From positions 1 to 5,164 of the forward strand of contig JAKABE010000271.1 of assembly GCA_021801945.1 (NCBI GenBank): a DNA stretch of 5,164 nt, read 5' to 3'. The notes under the pieces were generated by a model. The model did no database searches and was not told where the DNA came from. It saw nothing but the letters and a program-made list of their open reading frames with translations. Position numbers and translations under genes: made by a program. Source of the stretch: Acidobacteriota bacterium (GTDB taxonomy: Bacteria > Acidobacteriota > Terriglobia > Terriglobales > Acidobacteriaceae). Every line of letters begins with the position of its first letter. Positions within the stretch are counted from its first letter, which is position 1. Below, piece by piece: positions 1-5,164 of this stretch.

Positions 1-25
1 TCACAGAAATAGGGGGAGGGGGGCC

Positions 26-30
26 AGGAG
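26..30 (+). promoter_or_regulatory. Shine-Dalgarno site of the first gene
   Basis: AGGAG lies 9 bases before the ATG at position 40 and fixes that start. It is preceded by a G-rich tract (positions 12-23, five Gs, an A, six Gs) that could be structured in RNA. It contrasts with the aminotransferase, hydrolase and lexA starts further on, which have no comparable site. Confidence 0.7.
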
Positions 31-39
31 TCTGTTGGT

Positions 40-588
40 ATGCACCCTGAATGCCGCTACATCATGCCCAACGGCAAAAAGTGTCGCGCCGCTGCGCTCC
101 GCAATACACCTTTTTGCTATTTCCATACCCGCGTGCGTGGCCTCGCCCGCCCCAAAGTCAAATCCAAAGACCAGCCGCTCCAATTGCCCATCCTCGAAGA
201 CCGCGCCGCGATCCAATTAGCCCTCGCCCAAGTCCTCGACGCCTTCGCCGCCACGCGCATCGACCATAAGCAGGCCAGCCTCTTCCTCTACGGTCTACAA
301 ATCGCCTCCCAGAACATCCCTAGCCGTCCACCCACTCTCGCCAACGACACCGTACAGTCCTTCACCCGCACCCGCGATGGCCACGAGCTGGCCCCTGAGA
401 AACTCACCTGCGACCCCGGAGATTGCAAAACCTGCCACGCACGAAACAGGTGCATTCATTACCGCCTCGTCACTGCCCTGAGCGGAGGTGTCCACCCTGC
501 TGAAGACCCGGATCTGAACCCACGCCCCGCCCCCCTCCTGCGATCCGACGACCACGAATACAACAAGACCCGAGACGGCTCCGGCTGA
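40..588 (+). CDS. Cys/His-rich hypothetical protein, possible zinc binder
   Basis: This 182-residue protein has no function I can name. Its N-terminus has the pattern C5-X9-C15-X10-C26-X2-H29, with 'NGKKCRAAALRN' and 'FCYFHTR' around the ligands, which looks like a small zinc-binding module. A basic linker follows (about 31-44), then a probably helical segment (about 52-92). A second cluster, C124-X4-C129-X2-C132-X5-C138-X-H140, lies in the C-terminal third, and the tail from about 145 looks disordered. Similar short proteins with this N-terminal pattern are, as I recall, common and multi-copy in Acidobacteria, but I cannot verify that here. No signal peptide or membrane segment is visible, so it is probably cytoplasmic. 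The ATG at 40 is supported by the AGGAG site. The coding strand is C-rich: in 121-180 I count 26 C against 12 G. The gene appears monocistronic, with an 88-base gap to the next gene. Zinc or nucleic-acid binding is only inferred. Confidence 0.75.
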   Translation: MHPECRYIMPNGKKCRAAALRNTPFCYFHTRVRGLARPKVKSKDQPLQLPILEDRAAIQLALAQVLDAFAATRIDHKQASLFLYGLQIASQNIPSRPPTLANDTVQSFTRTRDGHELAPEKLTCDPGDCKTCHARNRCIHYRLVTALSGGVHPAEDPDLNPRPAPLLRSDDHEYNKTRDGSG

Positions 589-676
589 GCTGCCGGCCGC
601 CGCATGAGGCTTCCGCTGCTCTGGTTCCGCGCGCGCCGCTGCACCGCCCTTCGCGCGGGCCGCTAAGATAAGACCC

Positions 677-1852
677 ATGCGCCTTTCGCAACGGACATCC
701 TGGAATACGGAGGAGAGCGAGCTGGCGCGCGCCTACCGGCTGCGCAAGGAGGCCGGGTTGCCCATCGCCGACCTCACTGCCTCCAATCCCACCCGCTGTG
801 GCTTCACTTACCCGCAAGATCTCTTGCAGGCGCTGGCCGATCCCCATGCCCTCGACTACGACCCGCAGCCTAAGGGCAGCTTGCGCGCTCGCGAGGCCGT
901 CTGCGCATACTATGCGGCCCACAGCGTGGCCCTCGACCCCGGACAGATCGTACTCACCACCAGCACCAGCGAGGCCTATAGCTTTCTCTTTCGCTTGCTC
1001 TGCGATCCGGGCAGCGAGATTCTCATCCCCCAGCCCGGCTATCCGCTCTTCGACTTTCTCGCTGAGTTGGACGACGTGCGCCTCAAACCCGCTCTCCTGG
1101 TCTACGACCACGGCTGGCAGATCGACTTCGCGGAACTGCGCCGTACCATGACCCCCGCGGCCCGGGCGATCGTCGTCGTCCACCCGAACAACCCCACCGG
1201 CCACTTCACCAAGCCCTGGGAAGCAGAAGAGCTGGCCCGCCTCTGCCGCGAGTTCGATCTCTCGCTCATTGTGGATGAGGTCTTTCTCGATTACGCGATC
1301 CGGGGCACGGGGACCAGCTTCGCCTCGGGCCTCGACGGCGTTCCCGTCTTTGTGGTCAGCGGCCTCAGCAAGGTTGCCGGCCTGCCCCAGATGAAGGCCG
1401 CCTGGATCGTGGCCACGGGGCCTGAACGATCGCAGGCCCTCGACCGCCTAGAGGTGATCGCCGACACCTTTCTCTCCATGAATGCACCCGTCCAGTGTGC
1501 CCTGCCCGCCTGGCTTGCGGGCCGCGCGGCGATCCAGGAGCAGATTCGCGCGCGCGTCTCGGCAAACCTGGCGGAGCTGGACCGCCAGCTTATCAGCCTG
1601 CCAACGGTCCAGCGGCTGGAAGTCGAAGGCGGCTGGTACGCTGTCCTCCGGATTCCGGCCATCGAGCCCAGCGAGCGAACGGCGCTGGCGCTCCTCGACC
1701 GGGGCGTCTGGCTTCACCCCGGCTACTTCTTCGGACTCCCGGAGTCCGGCTGGCTGGTCCTCAGCCTGCTCTCGCGCCAAGCGGAGTTCAACACGGGAGT
1801 AACTATCCTGGTGAATCACTTAGGAACGCATCAGGAGAGTAATATTACGTAG
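677..1852 (+). CDS. PLP-dependent aminotransferase, class I/II (fold type I)
   Basis: This 391-residue protein has the normal length of a soluble class I/II aminotransferase, which moves an amino group between an amino acid and a 2-oxoacid through pyridoxal phosphate. Landmarks in order are SNPTRCGF (36-43), YDPQPKG (61-67), the phosphate-loop region TSTSEAY (95-101), PGYPLF (120-125), HPNNPTG with the PLP-contacting Asn172 (169-175), VDEVF with Asp200 for the pyridine nitrogen (199-203), and SGLSK with the Schiff-base Lys232 (228-232), followed by GLPQMK. Two positions differ from textbook aspartate aminotransferase. The Tyr225 equivalent is Phe203, and the C-terminal Arg that binds the substrate carboxylate is not found in 'GWLVLSLL' (358-365). 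The substrate therefore cannot be assigned. The ATG at 677 begins at the usual place for the family; it has no clear Shine-Dalgarno site, but TAAGAT lies at 664-669, 7 bases before it. The last residues are encoded by AT-rich DNA. The gene converges on the hydrolase gene at 1913-2563. Confidence 0.93.
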   Translation: MRLSQRTSWNTEESELARAYRLRKEAGLPIADLTASNPTRCGFTYPQDLLQALADPHALDYDPQPKGSLRAREAVCAYYAAHSVALDPGQIVLTTSTSEAYSFLFRLLCDPGSEILIPQPGYPLFDFLAELDDVRLKPALLVYDHGWQIDFAELRRTMTPAARAIVVVHPNNPTGHFTKPWEAEELARLCREFDLSLIVDEVFLDYAIRGTGTSFASGLDGVPVFVVSGLSKVAGLPQMKAAWIVATGPERSQALDRLEVIADTFLSMNAPVQCALPAWLAGRAAIQEQIRARVSANLAELDRQLISLPTVQRLEVEGGWYAVLRIPAIEPSERTALALLDRGVWLHPGYFFGLPESGWLVLSLLSRQAEFNTGVTILVNHLGTHQESNIT

Positions 1853-1858
1853 CCTCGA

Positions 1859-1877
1859 CTGCAAGTAATACTTGCAG
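1859..1877. terminator. Palindrome between convergent genes, possible bidirectional terminator
   Basis: CTGCAAGTA, a central A, then TACTTGCAG form a perfect 9+1+9 inverted repeat. As RNA it could fold as a 7-base-pair stem with a TAATA loop. It begins 7 bases after the aminotransferase stop codon and ends 35 bases from the stop of the opposing hydrolase gene, the right place for a shared terminator. Neither side has a strong U-run (ATTTGCGG follows on the plus strand), so it may act with Rho, only stabilise 3' ends, or bind a protein. Confidence 0.45.
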
Positions 1878-1912
1878 ATTTGCGGCTAATATTTTGAATT
1901 TAATAGAACTAC

Positions 1913-2563
1913 CTAGCGACGAATTTGCCGCATTTGCCCAGTTAGAAACGGATTTCCTTCCCGCTCTCTTCCAATGCTTGTAGCCGCGCCGTGACCGGGC
2001 AGTACTTTGGTTTCGTCGGGTAGGAGCAACAACCGGGTGTGCAGCGAATCCAAAATCTGTTTGGAGTCGCCGCCGGGCAAGTCGGTGCGCCCGATACTGC
2101 CGGCAAAGAGCGTATCGCCGGCTATCAGCAGTTGGAGGGGGGCAAAGTGCAAGCACACCGAACCTTGCGTGTGCCCCGGCGTGTGCATTACCTGGGCGGG
2201 ATAGCGCTCCAGGCCCACGCTGAGCCCCTCGGTCAGGCTTGCATCCGGCGCCGCCGTCTCCGGCGTGGCCACACCCAGCCACGCGGCTTGCATTGCCATC
2301 ATTTTGAGTTGTGGGAGATCGTTCTCGTTCAGGAAGATAGGCGCGCCGGTCAGCCGTTTGAGCTTGAGCGCCCCGCCCACATGGTCGATATGGCCGTGAG
2401 TGATAAGGATTTGTTTGATCTTCAGCCCATGCTCGCTCAGCCGCCGATGAATCCGGCCTACCTCGTCACCAGGATCAATGACGATGGCCTCTTGCGCCTC
2501 CTCGTCGCCGAGAATCGTACAGTTGCACGCCAGGGGCCCAACGGGAAAGGTCTCTAGGATCAT
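1913..2563 (-). CDS. Metallo-beta-lactamase-fold hydrolase, GloC/YcbL (glyoxalase II-like) type
   Basis: This 216-residue protein is the same size as the E. coli YcbL/GloC single-domain glyoxalase II and resembles it along its length. The full metal-ligand set is present: H56-X-H58-X-D60-H61 in THGHIDHVGG, H131 in TPGHTQG, D150 in AGDTLF and H191 in LPGHG. The stretch GSIGRTDLPGGD (155-166) and the ending 'GREREGNPF' (198-206) are typical of this group. Members hydrolyse thioesters such as S-lactoylglutathione, the second step of methylglyoxal detoxification; whether this host uses glutathione or another thiol cannot be told from the window. The C-terminal substrate domain of classical glyoxalase II is absent, as is normal for this type. 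No signal peptide is seen, so it is cytoplasmic. The ATG at 2563 fits the family N-terminus (ILETFPVGPLACNCTI). No Shine-Dalgarno site precedes it, but a -10-like TACAAT lies six bases upstream. It is divergent from lexA and convergent with the aminotransferase gene. Confidence 0.93.
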   Translation of the reverse strand: MILETFPVGPLACNCTILGDEEAQEAIVIDPGDEVGRIHRRLSEHGLKIKQILITHGHIDHVGGALKLKRLTGAPIFLNENDLPQLKMMAMQAAWLGVATPETAAPDASLTEGLSVGLERYPAQVMHTPGHTQGSVCLHFAPLQLLIAGDTLFAGSIGRTDLPGGDSKQILDSLHTRLLLLPDETKVLPGHGAATSIGREREGNPFLTGQMRQIRR

Positions 2564-2569
2564 AGCTCG

Positions 2570-2575
2570 ATTGTA
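2570..2575 (-). promoter_or_regulatory. Candidate -10 element of the hydrolase gene
   Basis: On the minus strand TACAAT (5 of 6 matches to TATAAT) is followed by six bases and the ATG at 2563. A start about seven bases downstream would place the first mRNA base at or next to the ATG. The -35 is weak: TTGGCG sits only 14 bases upstream and TTTGGC 15. Confidence 0.45.
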
Positions 2576-2660
2576 GAGCGCGGCTGTGCCGCCAAATCTC
2601 GGGGCAATTTCTCTCGCTGCCCAGTAACAAAAGAGATTCGAGCCCGCAAGGAAAATTGTG

Positions 2661-2688
2661 TTGCGATTCGCTTTTTATTCGCTATAAT
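2661..2688 (+). promoter_or_regulatory. lexA promoter (-35 TTGCGA, -10 TATAAT)
   Basis: TTGCGA at 2661-2666 (4 of 6 to consensus) and a perfect TATAAT at 2683-2688 are separated by 16 bases. The -10 ends six bases before the ATG at 2695, so the expected transcription start falls on or next to the A of the start codon. No Shine-Dalgarno sequence lies in the preceding 25 bases. This points to a leaderless lexA mRNA. Confidence 0.7.
2666..2683. promoter_or_regulatory. Candidate LexA operator: direct repeat ATTCGCT-N4-ATTCGCT
   Basis: ATTCGCT occurs at 2666-2672 and again at 2677-2683, exactly 11 bases (about one helical turn) apart. The pair fills the spacer between the -35 and -10 of lexA. LexA proteins almost always repress their own gene, and some lineages (alphaproteobacteria) use a direct repeat with the same 11-base period, GTTC-N7-GTTC. 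Here the equivalent is ATTC-N7-ATTC. Operator function is inferred from position and spacing. Another ATTCG stands at 2636-2640. Confidence 0.5.
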
Positions 2689-2694
2689 GCGCGC

Positions 2695-3300
2695 ATGGCT
2701 GTCACTCGAAGGCAAAAAGAAGTTCTCGATTTCCTCGCGACGTTCGTCACGCGCAACGGCTACTCCCCGTCGTTTGAAGAGATCGCCCGTGGCATGGGGC
2801 TGAAGAGCTTGGCCACCGTCCACAAACACATTACCAACCTCGAGAAGAAAGGCATGCTGGACCGCGTGCACAACCACAGCCGATCCATCGACCTCTTGCC
2901 GCCGGGCGCGCGAACCCGCTCCAGCCTCAAGCTGCCGTTGGCCGGCCGGATCGCCGCAGGCCTGCCGGTCGAGGCCGTCGAAGCCCCCGAGACAATCTCG
3001 CTCCACGATGTGGTCGGCAACCGCGACGTCTTTGCGCTTGAGGTGAGAGGCGATTCCATGCGCGATGAGCACATCATCGATGGCGATTACGTCCTGGTGG
3101 AACGTACCCGCACGGCCCGCCAGGGCGAGATCGTGGTAGCGCTCGTGCGCGGCTCTGAGACCACGCTGAAGCGTTTCTTTAACGAGGGTTCACAGGTCCG
3201 CCTGCAGCCCGCGAACCCGGAGATGGAGCCCATCTACGTTCCCTCCGCGCAGGTCGCCATTCAGGGTCGTGTGCTGGGCGTACTGCGTAAGTACAGATAG
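2695..3300 (+). CDS. lexA: LexA, SOS-response repressor and self-cleaving peptidase
   Basis: This 201-residue protein matches the E. coli LexA length (202). The N-terminal winged helix-turn-helix domain (1-67) begins with TRRQKEVLDFL and carries SPSFEEIARGMGLKSLATVHKHI, the HTH region. The C-terminal S24-family domain has the Ala83-Gly84 cleavage site in LPLAGRIAAG, the nucleophile Ser121 in RGDSM and the general base Lys159 in TTLKRF, so self-cleavage stimulated by RecA-ssDNA should be intact. The recognition helix (KSLATVHKHITNLEKKG) differs from those of E. coli and alphaproteobacteria, so the operator sequence is expected to differ. An in-frame ATG at 2656 would add 13 residues, but it lies upstream of the TATAAT box and the family starts at MAVTRRQKEV, so 2695 is chosen. 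The gene stands alone, is divergent from the hydrolase gene and is probably autoregulated. Confidence 0.97.
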   Translation: MAVTRRQKEVLDFLATFVTRNGYSPSFEEIARGMGLKSLATVHKHITNLEKKGMLDRVHNHSRSIDLLPPGARTRSSLKLPLAGRIAAGLPVEAVEAPETISLHDVVGNRDVFALEVRGDSMRDEHIIDGDYVLVERTRTARQGEIVVALVRGSETTLKRFFNEGSQVRLQPANPEMEPIYVPSAQVAIQGRVLGVLRKYR

Positions 3301-3355
3301 CACCACCGATGGTTCTTGCTTGGTTCGCGTTGCTGCCGCCGCAAAGCCCCAAAGT
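3301..3355. other. Short convergent gap without a clear terminator
   Basis: These 55 bases separate the stops of lexA and the sugar kinase gene. The only self-complementary element I see is a 4-base stem (ACCA at 3302-3305 with TGGT at 3310-3313), too weak to call an intrinsic terminator. The gap also holds a direct repeat TGGTTC (3310-3315 and 3321-3326) with an 11-base period. Confidence 0.4.
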
Positions 3356-4291
3356 TTATCCGCGCGCCTCGGCCAGCCTTTTGGCTCTCCACACCGCTCC
3401 ATCGAGTGAAACCACTGCCTCCTGCCGGATCGGCATTCCTGGGGCCGCGGCCCGGAGCCTCGTAAAAAAGCCATCGCGCACAATCGTCATTCGTTCGATT
3501 ACGCTGCCCGTCCAGGCCACCGGAACTTCGCCCGGAATTCCGTGCTTGCGGCGCAGCTTGGCCCGTACCAAAAGCACAAACTCCGCCAGGTCAGCCGCGG
3601 CCTGCTTGAGCACACCCACAGCGACCGGGTCGCCGGCCTCGGCCAGCTCATTGATCGCCGGCGCCAGCGCGGCAAAGTCCGGCCCCGGCGTACTGTCGCC
3701 CAGGTTGACGAGATCCTCTAAGCTGCGCGAACCCCAGATCTCGCCTACTGTCTTGAGCACCTCGGTTGGCTGCTCGCAATCGTAGGCGTGCAGCGCCCGC
3801 CGCACGGCGTGGAGGCCAATCCAGTACCCCGATCCTTTGTCGCCCAGGCGTGAACTCCACCCCCCGGCGCATTCCATGCCGCCATCCGGCGCGCGGCCCA
3901 CCGTATTCGTACCCGTTCCGGCGATCTGCAGGATCCCAGGGCCGCCCCGGAAGGCCGCGTCGAGAGCGATGATCTCATCCCCTACGATCTCCGACCTCTC
4001 GACCGCAAACTCCGCAAGAACCATACCGATCCATTCGGAAATACCCGGCATGGTGGCGCTGGCGACGCCACAGCACGCCGCCCGAACGCTCCTCAAGCCC
4101 GCCTGCGCGTAGCTCTCCTTCAACAGGGCGCGCAGATTCTCCTCGGCGGCTGCTTCTCCTACGCGCAACCGCTTGATGGAGCCATTCTCGCTGTGGGCCA
4201 ACACCCTTTCGCCGGCAACGATGGTTGCGCGTGTGCGCGTGCCTCCGCCGTCAATGGCCAAAACCGCGCCCATGCTTGCATGCTCGTTCAT
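3356..4291 (-). CDS. BadF/BadG/BcrA/BcrD-family kinase, probable N-acetylglucosamine kinase type
   Basis: This 311-residue protein has the ASKHA (actin/hexokinase-like) ATPase fold of the BadF/BadG family, whose single-domain members of this length are typically N-acetylglucosamine kinases. Visible motifs are phosphate-1 DGGGTRT (14-20), GDE with the likely catalytic Asp105, phosphate-2 IAGTGTNTVG (123-132), the sugar-side GGWSSRLGDKGSGYWIG (143-159) and the adenosine-side WTGSVIE (260-266). It lacks the Cys ligands of the iron-sulfur activators in this superfamily, which argues against a dehydratase activator. One oddity is Lys152 in GDKGSG, where the family often has Glu. It is probably cytoplasmic and phosphorylates an amino sugar such as GlcNAc in cell-wall recycling or chitin use; the exact substrate is inferred. 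The ATG at 4291 overlaps the upstream stop by four bases (ATGA) and has a GGAGGA site 11 bases before it. A later Met7 is possible but less well supported. Confidence 0.88.
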   Translation of the reverse strand: MNEHASMGAVLAIDGGGTRTRATIVAGERVLAHSENGSIKRLRVGEAAAEENLRALLKESYAQAGLRSVRAACCGVASATMPGISEWIGMVLAEFAVERSEIVGDEIIALDAAFRGGPGILQIAGTGTNTVGRAPDGGMECAGGWSSRLGDKGSGYWIGLHAVRRALHAYDCEQPTEVLKTVGEIWGSRSLEDLVNLGDSTPGPDFAALAPAINELAEAGDPVAVGVLKQAAADLAEFVLLVRAKLRRKHGIPGEVPVAWTGSVIERMTIVRDGFFTRLRAAAPGMPIRQEAVVSLDGAVWRAKRLAEARG

Positions 4292-5164
4292 TGAGTTGCT
4301 GCTCCTCCGCCGTCGCGCAGCGTGCCGGACAGGATATTCAGGTCGCCGTCGGTTCTTGGTGTGGTCAGGCCCAGCAGGTGTGCCAGCCAGGGATACAGAT
4401 TCACATTCTCGAAGGGCGCTACCGTCGCTCCCACAACGATATCCGCTCCAGCGGCATAGAAACCGGCCTTCATCTCCGGCACCACGCCGGGATCGAAGCC
4501 GGGTAGACCCGCCGATGGTGGCCGATCAGCCATTCCGGCCCCCGGCGCACCTGCACGAATCGCATAAGGGCCGGTGGCGAACACCACCGGATCGCCCACG
4601 CGCGCGTTCTGCCGGTAATGCAACTGTGGTGGCACGTTCCTGCGACGGTAGACGACAAAGAGCGAAGAAACCTGCTTGAGCTGATTGTAGACATTCTCGC
4701 GCTCCGCCTCCGACTGACCGTACAACATGGCCCCATCGGTGTCGAAGCCCGTCAGGCCCGTGAACTGGTCGAGAGCAATCCAACCGCCCTCGCTCCTGGC
4801 CATGCCGTGATCGCCCACAACCACCAGATCGATGGGCAGGCCGGTTGCATCCAGACCCGCCTTCAGTTGGCCCACGAGCGCGTCCATCTTGAGCATCGCG
4901 GCTTTGGTTTCTTGGGCCTCGGGACCGAACTGCCGGCCTTCCCGGTCCAGCTCTGAAAAAGAAAGAGCGATCAAATGCGGGCGGTACGCCGCCGGCAACT
5001 GCAGCCATTCGAGTGCCTGGCGAACACGCGCCTCATCGTCGATCTCGCCCCCGGCGCGCACGTAGTACGTCGGCCGAAAGCCGGCGATCTTGGCTTCCGA
5101 GCCGGGCCAGAATAAGCAAGCCGTGCGCATTCCCTGGCTCTCGGCCAAACTCCACAGAGGTGTG
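4288..5164 (-). CDS. Type I phosphodiesterase/nucleotide pyrophosphatase (ENPP-like), 5' end outside window, degenerate metal site
   Basis: The frame is open to the right edge and reads TPLWSLAESQGMR through the boundary, so the start and probably 100 or more residues, including any signal peptide and the catalytic Thr, lie outside. A TTG at 5148 and an ATG at 5130 are internal family sequence, not starts. Counting from the TTG codon as residue 1, the alkaline-phosphatase-superfamily signs are FWPGSEAKIAGFRPTYY (13-29), a Zn-site segment SELDREGRQFGP (65-76), VVVGDHGMA with D113-H114 (109-117) and PGFDPGVVPEMK to ENVNLYPWLAHLLGL (216-261). ENPP proteins hydrolyse phosphodiester or pyrophosphate bonds, usually outside the cytoplasm, with two zinc ions. 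In the family the second segment is normally DxxGH and the last normally has HG(Y/F)DP. Here these histidines are Arg72 and Pro216, so one metal site looks lost while D113-H114 remain. The gene overlaps the kinase gene by four bases and is probably cotranscribed with it. Confidence 0.88.
   Translation of the reverse strand, partial: TPLWSLAESQGMRTACLFWPGSEAKIAGFRPTYYVRAGGEIDDEARVRQALEWLQLPAAYRPHLIALSFSELDREGRQFGPEAQETKAAMLKMDALVGQLKAGLDATGLPIDLVVVGDHGMARSEGGWIALDQFTGLTGFDTDGAMLYGQSEAERENVYNQLKQVSSLFVVYRRRNVPPQLHYRQNARVGDPVVFATGPYAIRAGAPGAGMADRPPSAGLPGFDPGVVPEMKAGFYAAGADIVVGATVAPFENVNLYPWLAHLLGLTTPRTDGDLNILSGTLRDGGGAATQ
4303..4308 (-). promoter_or_regulatory. Shine-Dalgarno site of the sugar kinase inside the phosphodiesterase gene
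   Basis: On the minus strand GGAGGA lies 11 bases before the ATG at 4291 and inside the last codons of the preceding gene. With the 4-base ATGA overlap it supports translational coupling of the two genes. Confidence 0.65.

Noticed and set aside
490..530. tRNA T-arm-like string (GGTTCAGATCC on the minus strand)
   Set aside because: The invariant A58 is G here, and no acceptor stem or anticodon arm can be built around it; it lies in the tail of the first gene.
12..538. Nine-base complementarity between the G-rich leader (15-23) and a C-rich stretch near the end of the first gene (530-538)
   Set aside because: It is made of simple G and C runs over 500 bases apart, so chance pairing in a GC-rich window is the simpler explanation.
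581..596. CCGGC-TGAGCT-GCCGG hairpin over the first gene's stop codon as a terminator
   Set aside because: The stem is only five base pairs with no following T-run, and such GC repeats are common by chance here.
470..1204. Long minus-strand open frame (244 codons) opposite the aminotransferase
   Set aside because: Its translation is low-complexity (Gly, Arg, Ala-rich) with no family features, and it is a shadow of the clearly coding plus strand in GC-rich DNA.
2605..2658. Inverted repeat CAATTT/AAATTG in the lexA upstream region
   Set aside because: Only six bases long with arms about 42 bases apart, and it does not extend or align with either promoter.
2656..2694. N-terminal extension of LexA from the ATG at 2656
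   Set aside because: It would place the TATAAT and the direct repeat inside the coding region, and LexA proteins start at the equivalent of the ATG at 2695.

Overview
The window is a GC-rich bacterial chromosomal segment, 5164 bases long, with ordinary dense coding and no mobile element, RNA gene or CRISPR array that I can see. The style of the LexA protein (recognition helix KSLATVHKHITNLEKKG), the Cys/His-containing hypothetical protein and the high GC suggest an acidobacterium, perhaps of the Solibacter/Bryobacter side. This is inference from family resemblance, not a database result.

Layout: (1) 40-588 (+), a small Cys/His-rich hypothetical protein with a strong Shine-Dalgarno sequence. 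(2) 677-1852 (+), a PLP-dependent class I/II aminotransferase. (3) An AT-rich convergent gap (1853-1912) with a perfect 9+1+9 palindrome. (4) 1913-2563 (-), a GloC/YcbL-type metallo-beta-lactamase-fold hydrolase (glyoxalase II-like). (5) A 131-base divergent promoter region (2564-2694). (6) 2695-3300 (+), lexA, the SOS repressor. (7) A 55-base convergent gap. (8) On the minus strand, a two-gene operon read from the right edge: an ENPP-type phosphodiesterase (4288 to beyond 5164, 5' end cut off by the window), then a BadF/BadG-type sugar kinase resembling N-acetylglucosamine kinase (3356-4291), joined by a 4-base ATGA overlap.

The genes do not form one pathway. They are separate housekeeping functions: amino acid metabolism, 2-oxoaldehyde or thioester detoxification, DNA-damage control and probable amino-sugar salvage. 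The points worth a second look are these. The phosphodiesterase appears to have lost both histidine ligands of one of its two metal sites. The lexA promoter has a perfect TATAAT six bases before the ATG, which implies a leaderless mRNA, and an 11-base-period direct repeat inside the promoter looks like the LexA operator. The divergent hydrolase gene has the same -10-to-ATG geometry. I found no convincing evidence of a wholly new biological system.
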